From NCBI RefSeq assembly GCF_000718025.1, contig NZ_JODS01000003.1, positions 310,001-374,000 of the forward strand: DNA of 64,000 bases. Direction: 5' to 3'. Of this stretch, positions 21,999 through 28,933 are shown piece after piece. The position numbers and the translations under genes were made by a program. Positions within the stretch are counted from its first letter, which is position 1; every line of letters starts with the position of its first letter. This DNA is from Kitasatospora purpeofusca (GTDB lineage Bacteria; Actinomycetota; Actinomycetes; Streptomycetales; Streptomycetaceae). The notes beneath the pieces were generated by a model. It was not told the origin of the DNA. It made no database searches and saw nothing but the letters and a program-made list of their open reading frames with translations.

Positions 21999-23030
21999 GT
22001 GACGTTCGGAGCGACGGCGGATCCGAAGGACACCTCGGGCGGCGCCCCCGACGAGGGCGCGGCCGGCACCGCCGCGGCCGCCGGCGAGCCCGACGAGACC
22101 GCCCGCGGCCTCTACCTGGCGATCCTCGCCGACGGCGGCCGCGTCCGCTTCGCCGACGTCCCCGAGGCCGACCGCGCGGCCGTCCACCGGCTGGTCTCCA
22201 TCGGCCTGCTGGTGCCCAACCCGATGGACGCCTGCTACACCGCCGTGAGCCCCCGCTCGGTCAGCGACCGCCTCGGCGCCGAACTCCGCAGCGAGGCCAC
22301 CCGGCTCCTGGTCCGCGCCGAGAACCTCCCCGGCACCTTGGACGCCCTCACCCGCGCCTACGACGCGATGCCCCGCCCGCCCGAGCGCTCCGGCGGGGCC
22401 GTCTACATCGAGGGCCACATCCACATCCGGCACCGGATCTCGCAGCTGGTCTCCGACTGCCGTACCGAGGTCCTCACCGCCCAGCCGGGGCCCCGGCCGG
22501 CCGACGCGCTCAAGATCGCGATCCAGCAGGACGTCCAACTGCTCCGGCGCGGCTGCTCGTTGCGCACCATCTACCAGCCGGTCGCGATGTCCGAACCGCC
22601 CGCCCTGGCCTACGCCGAGGAGGTCACCCGGCGCGGCTCGCTGATCCGGATCCTGGACGAGCCCATCCAGCGGCTGATGATCTTCGACCGCTCGGTGGCC
22701 GTGATCTCCGCCTCGGACGACCACAGCACCGCCGCGTTCATCACCGACCCGGCCGCGATCGCCTTCATCGTCAACGCCTTCGAACGCGACTGGTGCCGCG
22801 CCGATGCCATCGGCCGCTCCACCGCGCCCGGCCGGGGCGCCGCCCACAGCCCGCCCGAACGCGTCGGCCGCCTGCTCGCCCGCGGCCTCACCCAGCGCGC
22901 CGTCGCCACCCGCCTCGGTCTGAGCGAACGCACCGTCGCCGCCCACATCTCCCGGCTGCGCGACCGCTACGGAGCCCAGACCCTCTTCCAGCTCGGCTGG
23001 CTGATGCGGGGCGGCCGTGACGACGGATGA
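21999..23030 (+). CDS. TrmB/LuxR-type transcriptional regulator, paralogue 1
   Basis: A 343-residue regulator. After a low-complexity tail, residues 30-115 look like a TrmB-type winged helix (ARGLYLAILADGGRV, RLVSIGLLVPNP). Residues 125-265 resemble the phospholipase-D-like TrmB effector domain (RRGCSLRTIYQP, IRILDEPIQRLMIFDRSVAV). Residues 285-340 are a GerE/LuxR helix-turn-helix, GLTQRAVATRLGLSERTVAAH. The GTG at 21999 has AGGGAG 8 bases upstream. Its end overlaps the start of paralogue 2 by 14 bases. The target and the ligand of the central domain are unknown; the nearest non-paralogous neighbours are a nucleotide glycosidase-like gene and a small exported peptide. Confidence 0.82.
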   Translation: MTFGATADPKDTSGGAPDEGAAGTAAAAGEPDETARGLYLAILADGGRVRFADVPEADRAAVHRLVSIGLLVPNPMDACYTAVSPRSVSDRLGAELRSEATRLLVRAENLPGTLDALTRAYDAMPRPPERSGGAVYIEGHIHIRHRISQLVSDCRTEVLTAQPGPRPADALKIAIQQDVQLLRRGCSLRTIYQPVAMSEPPALAYAEEVTRRGSLIRILDEPIQRLMIFDRSVAVISASDDHSTAAFITDPAAIAFIVNAFERDWCRADAIGRSTAPGRGAAHSPPERVGRLLARGLTQRAVATRLGLSERTVAAHISRLRDRYGAQTLFQLGWLMRGGRDDG

Positions 23031-24036
23031 GCCGGCGGCCCCGGCGGTCCCCAGGACCTCCGAGGTGCTGAACGCGGTACTGCCGGACGAGGCCGCCCGG
23101 GAGCTCTACCTCGCGGTGCTGCGCGAGGGCGGCCGGATCGGGTCCGCCGAGGTGGACCCGGCGGACCGGGGCGCGCTGGAGGCGCTGATCCGCCTCGGCC
23201 TGCTGGTGCCGCACGCCCTGGACTCGTCGTACGTGGCCGTGAGCCCGCGGGCGCTCGCCGACCAGGTGGCGGCGGACCTGCGGGCGGAGGGGGTCAGGCT
23301 GCTCCAGCAGTCCGAGCGGTTGCCGGACCGCCTGGACGAACTCGTCCGGGCCTACGAACGCACCTCGCGCCACCTCGATGTGACGGGAGGGGTGGAGCAT
23401 GTCGAGGGTGTGCCGGAGATCCGCACGCTGCTGACCTGCCTCGCGCGGGAGTACCCGCACGAGTCCATGACCATGCAGCCGGGAGGCGCCCGTCCGGCCG
23501 GCGTCATCGCGGACATGCTCCACCACACCAGTGCCTACCTGCGCAGGGGCGGCAGCGTCCGGACGATCTACCAGCCGCCGGCCAGGCTCGACCCGGCCAC
23601 GGTCGACTACGCCGCGGAGGTCACCCGACTCGGCTGCTCGATCCGGACGCTGGCCGCCGACTTCACCCGCCTGGTGATCTTCGACCGTTCGGTGGCGGTG
23701 CTGCCGAAGGGCGCCGACGGGACGAAGGCCGTACTGGTGACCGATCCGGCCGTGGTGGCGTTCCTGGTGGACACCTTCGAGCAGCACTGGCACCACGCCG
23801 AAGGCGTCAACTGGGCCGCGCTGGCTGCCGGTACGGCCGATTCCGCGGTGCACGAGCAGGTCGGCCGGCTGCTCGCCCAGGGGCTGACCCAGCGGACGAT
23901 CGCCGCACGGCTGGGACTGAGCGAGCGGACGGTGGCCGCCTACATCTCCCGGCTCCGGGAGATGTACGACGCGGAGACGCTGTTCCAGCTCGGCTGGCAG
24001 ATGCGCGGAGCCCGGGCGGGGGAGCCCGGTGCCTGA
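23017..24036 (+). CDS. TrmB/LuxR-type transcriptional regulator, paralogue 2
   Basis: A 339-residue paralogue of the preceding gene with the same three parts: ARELYLAVLREGGRI winged-helix start, central RRGGSVRTIYQPPA and FTRLVIFDRSVAVL, and the C-terminal GLTQRTIAARLGLSERTVAA helix-turn-helix followed by TLFQLGW. Its GTG start lies inside the end of paralogue 1 (14-base overlap), so both are made from one message. It converges with the MilB-like gene, leaving only 7 bp between stops. The pair looks like a recent tandem duplication; hetero-oligomers are possible but not shown. Confidence 0.82.
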   Translation: MTTDEPAAPAVPRTSEVLNAVLPDEAARELYLAVLREGGRIGSAEVDPADRGALEALIRLGLLVPHALDSSYVAVSPRALADQVAADLRAEGVRLLQQSERLPDRLDELVRAYERTSRHLDVTGGVEHVEGVPEIRTLLTCLAREYPHESMTMQPGGARPAGVIADMLHHTSAYLRRGGSVRTIYQPPARLDPATVDYAAEVTRLGCSIRTLAADFTRLVIFDRSVAVLPKGADGTKAVLVTDPAVVAFLVDTFEQHWHHAEGVNWAALAAGTADSAVHEQVGRLLAQGLTQRTIAARLGLSERTVAAYISRLREMYDAETLFQLGWQMRGARAGEPGA

Positions 24037-24043
24037 GCCGCGA

Positions 24044-24670
24044 TCAGCCGGTGGCCGCGCCGGTGGGCCAGTAGCCGGTCGGGCCGACGGCCGGGGGCTG
24101 CTGCCGGGGGACGGTGAACTGCTCGCCGGGGGCGGTCCAGAAGCCCTCGCGCAGGGAGAGCGCCATGCCGGCCCAGTCGAGGGCGGTCTCCACGGTGTGG
24201 TGGAGCGCCTCCTGGGACCAGGTGTCGTCGAAGACCAGCGGCAGGACGGGGGCGACCTGCTCGATGGTGGCGATCAGCGGGTTGTGGGTGATGGCCTCGT
24301 CCACCAGCAGGACGATCGGCTTGCGCAGCGCGGACGCCCAGCCCAGCTCCAGGCTGACGCCGGCGGAGAGCGGCGCGCCGACGTAGGCGAAGACCAGGTC
24401 CGCGGACTGCAGCGCGCGGAAGTCCGACGGCACCCGCGGCTCGGGGGCGCGGCCGGCGACGGTCCAGGCGTCACTGTGGTGGGCGCTGTAGACGGCGGCG
24501 CCACTGCGGAGAAGGGTGGTGCGGAGGGTGGTCAGCCGCGTCCGGCTGGCAAGAGTCACCACACTGTCCGCCGGCCCGGTCAGCCGCATCAGCGGCGCGG
24601 CCAGGAAGACTCGTGCACGCCGACCCTCGTGGGCCTGGCTGTCGTGGTGACGCAGGTAGGGCTCAGTCAT
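24044..24670 (-). CDS. MilB/DNPH1-like nucleoside or nucleotide N-glycosidase
   Basis: A 208-residue protein of the nucleoside 2-deoxyribosyltransferase superfamily. Most like CMP hydrolase MilB of mildiomycin synthesis and eukaryotic DNPH1: RVFLAAPLMRL (residue 19 on), GAAVYSAHHSDAW, ADLVFAYVGAPLSAGVSLEL near residue 105-124 and GWASALRKPIVLLVDE. The Glu in VSLELGWAS aligns with the catalytic nucleophile, and the Asp of SADLVFA with the conserved acid. Such enzymes split base from sugar phosphate. The substrate is unknown and no nucleoside-antibiotic genes surround it. It lies among three TrmB/LuxR regulators, divergent from a small exported peptide gene, so a signalling or stress role is an inference. 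Confidence 0.72.
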   Translation of the reverse strand: MTEPYLRHHDSQAHEGRRARVFLAAPLMRLTGPADSVVTLASRTRLTTLRTTLLRSGAAVYSAHHSDAWTVAGRAPEPRVPSDFRALQSADLVFAYVGAPLSAGVSLELGWASALRKPIVLLVDEAITHNPLIATIEQVAPVLPLVFDDTWSQEALHHTVETALDWAGMALSLREGFWTAPGEQFTVPRQQPPAVGPTGYWPTGAATG

Positions 24671-25023
24671 GTCGACTCCGGGGAGTGGCTGATCGGGTTC
24701 ACCAGGTCCGGCAGGGTTGGGTCAGGGGTTCCGATCGGCGTGGCTGCGGTCTCCGCCCGAGGTGCGGGGCCGAATGGTGAATTGAAGGTACATCGGCAAG
24801 TGTGGTGAGCTTGCCGGGACCATCGGGAGCGAACTGATCGTCCATCGCTCGGGGCGGTCGAGTCCACTGCTGAGAGGTGTCATCTGACTGCCTGGCATGG
24901 AGATGACGCACTTCTGCGCAGGGGGCATGTGGCGCGCGCGTTCGAGCTGGGGCATTATGTGGTCGATTGCTCAGCTGTTCCCATTGCTCGATACCTTGCG
25001 ACTACTCAGGAAGGCGTGATCGC
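24671..25023. other. Lower-GC divergent spacer
   Basis: A 353-bp region between the MilB-like gene (minus) and the peptide gene (plus). It is visibly less GC-rich than the core genome and should carry both promoters. No further gene is supported. Confidence 0.5.
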
Positions 25024-25206
25024 ATGCTTCGCCTGCGCCGGCACGTTCGCATTGTGGCAGTTTCGATCGCTGCCGTTGTAGCAGTATTGACCGCGAGCAG
25101 CCAGATTGTCTCGGCAGCTTCCGGCCACCAGCCCGCGTCGCACAGCCCCGCGTCCTCGGAGCTGCGGACGGTGGCACTGACGGACAGCGACAGCAACTGG
25201 ACCTGA
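25024..25206 (+). CDS. Small exported peptide (60 residues)
   Basis: The ATG at 25024 follows AGGAAGG by 9 bases. The N-terminus MLRLRRHVRIVAV is strongly basic, then comes a hydrophobic stretch (VSIAAVVAVLTASSQIV), then VSA|ASG, a good signal-peptidase site near residue 32. The predicted mature part is about 29 residues, rich in Ser/His/Ala, ending LRTVALTDSDSNWT. It contains no cysteine, so it is not a lipoprotein or a disulphide toxin. Codons such as GCA, GTT, GTA, ATT and TTG are used far more than in neighbouring genes, pointing to foreign or recently evolved DNA. It converges on the third TrmB/LuxR regulator. A peptide signal is one possibility; no family is recognised. Confidence 0.62.
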   Translation: MLRLRRHVRIVAVSIAAVVAVLTASSQIVSAASGHQPASHSPASSELRTVALTDSDSNWT

Positions 25207-25232
25207 GCCGGTTCGTCGGAGGGCTCGCCGGG

Positions 25233-26264
25233 TCAGTCGGTGACCTGGTCCAGCCCGTCCGGCCGGCTCTCGGGGTGACCGTGCTGAGGCGTTCGGGCCA
25301 GCACGTATCCGAGCTGGAACAGTGAATCGACCTTGTAGTCCTCCCGCATGTCCGCTATGTGACGTGCGAGGGTCCGTTCACTGATGCCGAGGCTCCTGGC
25401 TATGACGCGATGACTGGTGCCCTTCAGCAGCAGATCGATGATCGTCTGTCGCAGGCGTGAGATGACTTCCTGGGGCACCGCTCGGGCGCCGTCGAATTCG
25501 AGTGCGCGGTTCCAGTTGCGCTCGAAGATGTCGGAGACCAGATAGCTGATGATCGCCCTGTCGTGAATGAACGCGGCCACATTCAGGTCGTCGGCGACAG
25601 GAATGATGGCGGTACGCCGATCGACGACGATGAGTCGCGTATAGGGCTCGTCCAGGGTGCGGACCTCCCCGCCCCCGTCCGTGATCGCCAGGACGTAGTC
25701 CCTGGTGGCCGCGTGGTAGCGGGTACTCGGGTGGTAGATCGTCCGGAACGAGGCGCCCCTCTGGAGCAGGGCCAGATCCCGGTCCCGGCTGCTGGCAAGG
25801 GCCTCCGGAGGGCGGGGACCGCCCGGTTGCGCGGCCAGGAACTCCTCGGTACAGCTGTTGGTCAACTGGCCCAGCCGTTGGTTGATCAGCACTTTTCCGC
25901 GCACGTACTCGATGCTGCCGCCGGTCTGCTTCGGCGTGTGGAAAGCCTCGGTCAGGTCCTTCAGGTCGATCGGCAGTGCCTCGGCCCGGGACAGCAGGTC
26001 GAGGGCCTTGCGCTGCCAGGAGGCGATGAGTCCGGACGAAAGCTGCTGGGGGTCCACGGCCACGAGGACGTTCGGATCGTCCGTGTCCGGCACCAGCAGG
26101 CCGATGTCGAGAAGCTCCTGAAGGTACTTGGCATCGGTGGCCTCCCGGTTTTCGGGCAACAGGCGACCGTGGGTGTGCAGGATGTCGAGATACAGCTTGC
26201 GTGCATTATCCGAAAGGACGCCGAGACCGCCTGAGGTGAGTCCGGGATCGGCCGTCTCGCTCAT
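25233..26264 (-). CDS. TrmB/LuxR-type transcriptional regulator, paralogue 3
   Basis: A 343-residue, more distant paralogue of the two regulators at 21999-24036, in the opposite orientation. It has the winged-helix-like N-terminus (NARKLYLDILHTHGRL, LLDIGLLVPDTDD), the central RGASFRTIYHPSTRYH and YTRLIVVDRRTAII, and the C-terminal HTH GTSHRVIARSLGISERTLAR ending SLFQLGYVLA. The ATG at 26264 with GGGAG upstream gives the same length as paralogue 1; the in-frame start at 26390 adds an unconserved basic stretch. Its stop faces the small peptide gene 27 bp away. Codons are more mixed than in paralogues 1 and 2. Confidence 0.8.
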   Translation of the reverse strand: MSETADPGLTSGGLGVLSDNARKLYLDILHTHGRLLPENREATDAKYLQELLDIGLLVPDTDDPNVLVAVDPQQLSSGLIASWQRKALDLLSRAEALPIDLKDLTEAFHTPKQTGGSIEYVRGKVLINQRLGQLTNSCTEEFLAAQPGGPRPPEALASSRDRDLALLQRGASFRTIYHPSTRYHAATRDYVLAITDGGGEVRTLDEPYTRLIVVDRRTAIIPVADDLNVAAFIHDRAIISYLVSDIFERNWNRALEFDGARAVPQEVISRLRQTIIDLLLKGTSHRVIARSLGISERTLARHIADMREDYKVDSLFQLGYVLARTPQHGHPESRPDGLDQVTD

Positions 26265-26407
26265 CTGCGGCTCCCTGGTGTCGGATAGGGCTGTGCGAAG
26301 CCGGGGCGCCGGCTTCGACGGGGATCTTGGACAGAGCCTTCGAGGGCCGGCATCGGTGTTTCTCGATCTGCTGTTGCCTGCACCGAGCACTCTCTCACCA
26401 AACGCCG

Positions 26408-26446
26408 CGCCGCCGGCACCCCCCGGCCAGGGGGAAACCGGCGGCG
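26408..26446 (-). terminator. Hairpin terminator after hspR
   Basis: A 9-bp outer stem (26408-26416 with 26438-26446) encloses further C/G pairing. It lies 22 bp past the hspR stop and probably ends the dnaK operon transcript. Confidence 0.7.
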
Positions 26447-26467
26447 TCGGCGGGGCGGCGCGGGAGG

Positions 26468-26980
26468 TCAGCGCTTGGGGCGCCAGACGACCAGGGCGCT
26501 GGAGTGCGGCGTGGGGGGCTGGTACGGGACGAGGTCGCGGCGGTAGGAGGCGTGGATGGTGGCCTCGCGCTGCTGGAGTGCGGCGGCCGCGCTCTCCAGG
26601 GAGTCGGCCAGTTCCGCGATCCGGGACTGGAGGGCGCTGACCTGGTTCTCCAGCTCGATGATCCGCTTGATGCCGGCCAGGTTGATGCCCTCGTCCTGGG
26701 AGAGCCGCTGGACCTCGCGCAACTGCTGGATGTCGCGCGCGGAGTAGCGGCGGCCCCGGCCGGCGGTGCGGTCGGGGCAGACCAGGCCGAGCCGGTCGTA
26801 CTGGCGGAGGGTCTGCGGGTGCAGACCGGAGAGCTCGGCGGCCACCGAGATCACGTAGACCGGGGTCTCCTCGGTGAGCACGTAGTGGGGCTGCGGGGCG
26901 CTCCGGCGCGTGGTGCGCCGGGCGCCGCCACCGGGAAGGCCGTCACCGAGGCCGGGTCCGATGGGTTCGTCGGGGATCAT
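26468..26980 (-). CDS. hspR: Heat-shock repressor HspR (MerR family)
   Basis: A 170-residue repressor that binds HAIR sites and uses DnaK as co-repressor, so it senses free chaperone. The MerR helix-turn-helix is YVISVAAELSGLHPQTLRQY-like (residue 42 on), with the wing GRRYSARDIQQLREVQ, followed by a coiled coil (about 105-145) and a basic C-terminus. It is the last gene of the dnaK-grpE-dnaJ-hspR operon, starting 7 bp after dnaJ. HAIR sites upstream of dnaK and clpB in this window are its expected targets, giving autoregulation. Confidence 0.95.
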   Translation of the reverse strand: MIPDEPIGPGLGDGLPGGGARRTTRRSAPQPHYVLTEETPVYVISVAAELSGLHPQTLRQYDRLGLVCPDRTAGRGRRYSARDIQQLREVQRLSQDEGINLAGIKRIIELENQVSALQSRIAELADSLESAAAALQQREATIHASYRRDLVPYQPPTPHSSALVVWRPKR

Positions 26981-26987
26981 CTGGTCG

Positions 26988-28139
26988 TCACGCTCCCTTC
27001 GCCGCTCTGAACAGGGCGGCTCGTGGGTCGTCGGAGGCGGTCGCCTCGCGGTACTGCTCCAGTGCGGTCAGCGCGTCGCCGGTGACGGTCTGGGGCACCA
27101 CGACCTCCACGGTGACCAGCAGGTCGCCGCGGGTGCCGTCCTTGCGGGTGGCGCCCTTGCCGCGGGCCCGCAGGGTCAGGCCGTTGGCACTGCCCGGGGG
27201 CAGCTTGAGCTTCACCGACGGGCCGTTCAGGGTCGGCACCTCGATGGTGCCGCCGAGCGCGGCCTCGGGGAAGGTGACCGGGACGGTCACGGTCAGGTTG
27301 TCGGCCTTGCGCCCGAAGACGGGGTGCGGGTCGACGTGCACGGTGACGTAGAGGTCACCGGGCTGGCCGCCGCGCTCGCCCTGGGCGCCCTTGCCCTTGA
27401 GCCGGATCCGCTGGGCGTCCTGGACGCCGGCCGGGATCCGGACCTGCATGGTGCGGGCGGAGCTGGCCCGGCCGCTGCCGTGGCAGTCGGTGCACGGGTC
27501 GTCGACGATCATGCCGCGGCCGCGGCAGTCCCGGCAGGGCTCGGAGAGCGCGAAGGCGCCCTGGCCCCGGCTCACGGTGCCGGAGCCCACGCAGGTCGGG
27601 CAGACCCGCGGGGTGGTGCCGGACTTGGCGCCGGTGCCGTTGCAGAGGCGGCAGGGGGCCTGGCTGGTCATCCGCAGCGGGACGGTCGCACCGTCGACGG
27701 CCTCCTCGAAGGAGAGCGTCACCTCGGTCTCGACGTCGGAGCCGCGCCGCGGCTGGGCCTGCCGGCCGCCCCGGTTGAAGAGGCCGCCGAAGACGTCGCC
27801 GATCCCGCCGTTGCCGCCGCCGCCCTGGCTGCCGCTGAACAGGTCGCCGAAGTCGAAGCTGTAGCTGCCGGTGCCACCGGGGCCGCCCCGGAAGCCGCCG
27901 TTGGCGAAGAGGCTGCGGGCCTCGTCGTACTCCTTGCGGCGCTTCTCGTCGGAGAGGACGTCGTAGGCCTCGGAGATGTCCTTGAACCGCTCCTCGGCCT
28001 TGGTGTCGCCCTTGTTGGCGTCGGGGTGGAACTCGCGCGCCAGCTTGCGGTAGGTCTTCTTGATCTCTGTGGCGCTGGCGTCCTTCGGCACGCCGAGGAC
28101 CTTGTAGTAGTCCTTCTCCACGTAGTCCTTGCCGCTCAT
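26988..28139 (-). CDS. dnaJ: Chaperone DnaJ
   Basis: A 383-residue type I J-protein that stimulates DnaK ATPase and delivers substrates. The J-domain (8-75) has KDYYKVLGV and the HPD tripeptide in REFHPDANKGD. A Gly/Phe-rich linker (about 80-135) follows. The zinc-finger domain has four CxxCxGxG-type repeats (CRLCNGTG, CPTCVGSG, CRDCRGRG, CTDCHGSG), and the C-terminal substrate domains follow. The ATG at 28139 has GGGAGGTG upstream. It sits third in the operon, 158 bp after grpE. Confidence 0.97.
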   Translation of the reverse strand: MSGKDYVEKDYYKVLGVPKDASATEIKKTYRKLAREFHPDANKGDTKAEERFKDISEAYDVLSDEKRRKEYDEARSLFANGGFRGGPGGTGSYSFDFGDLFSGSQGGGGNGGIGDVFGGLFNRGGRQAQPRRGSDVETEVTLSFEEAVDGATVPLRMTSQAPCRLCNGTGAKSGTTPRVCPTCVGSGTVSRGQGAFALSEPCRDCRGRGMIVDDPCTDCHGSGRASSARTMQVRIPAGVQDAQRIRLKGKGAQGERGGQPGDLYVTVHVDPHPVFGRKADNLTVTVPVTFPEAALGGTIEVPTLNGPSVKLKLPPGSANGLTLRARGKGATRKDGTRGDLLVTVEVVVPQTVTGDALTALEQYREATASDDPRAALFRAAKGA

Positions 28140-28297
28140 GGCCGGCGCCACCTCCCGAGGTCCATCGTCACAGTGCTGTCAACGGTCGGAACCCGGCCGG
28201 TCGTGCCGGGGGACCTCGACAGCGCGCTGCGGAGCCGTCCGCCGTACTGGCCGGCGTACGACTCCGCAGCGCAAGGGTTGTCAGCTGTCACCGGTGG

Positions 28298-28933
28298 TCA
28301 GCTGTCCGAGCCACCGTCGGCCTGGTCCTTCTTCTCCCCGCCCTTGGCGGTGTCGGCGTCCGGGCCGGGCGTGGTCTGGGTGCCCGGCTGGGGCTCCGCG
28401 ACCGCGACCATCGCCGGGCGGATGATCCGCTCGCCGATCCGGTAACCGGGCTGGAGGATCTGGACGCAGGTGTCCTCGGTGACCTCCGAGGAGTAGCTGT
28501 GCATCAGCGCCTCGTGCATGGTCGGGTCGAAGGGCTCGCCCTCCTTGCCGAACTGCTGCAGGCCCAGCTTGGCGACGACCGTCTCCAGGGACTCGGCGAC
28601 GGACTTGAAACCGCCCGTCACCTCGCCGTGGTCGCGGGCCCGGCCGATGTCGTCCAGGACCGGGATCAGCGACTCCAGGATGTTGGAGACGGCGATCTCA
28701 CGGACCGTCAGCCGGTCGCGCTCGACCCGCTTGCGGTAGTTCTGGTACTCGGCCTGGAGGCGCTGGAGATCGGCGGTGCGCTCGGCGAGCTGCTTGGCCG
28801 CAGCGTCCCCCGAGGGGGTGCCCGCGTCGGTGCCCTCGGCACCGGCGGAGGCGGCCTCCTCGGCGGCCTTGATCACGGCCTCCTCGGCGGCGGAGTCGTC
28901 GCCGGGCTCGGCACCCTGCGGCTTCTCCGTCAT
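28298..28933 (-). CDS. grpE: Nucleotide exchange factor GrpE
   Basis: A 211-residue GrpE that drives ADP release from DnaK. An acidic N-terminal tail (1-45) precedes the long dimerising helix (RTADLQRLQAEYQNYRKRV, about 52-70) and the beta domain with MHEALMHSYSSEV and ILQPGYRIGERIIRPAMV. A Gly/Pro/Thr/Asp-rich tail ends the protein. Its start overlaps the dnaK stop by 4 bases (ATGA), so the two are translationally coupled. Confidence 0.96.
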   Translation of the reverse strand: MTEKPQGAEPGDDSAAEEAVIKAAEEAASAGAEGTDAGTPSGDAAAKQLAERTADLQRLQAEYQNYRKRVERDRLTVREIAVSNILESLIPVLDDIGRARDHGEVTGGFKSVAESLETVVAKLGLQQFGKEGEPFDPTMHEALMHSYSSEVTEDTCVQILQPGYRIGERIIRPAMVAVAEPQPGTQTTPGPDADTAKGGEKKDQADGGSDS

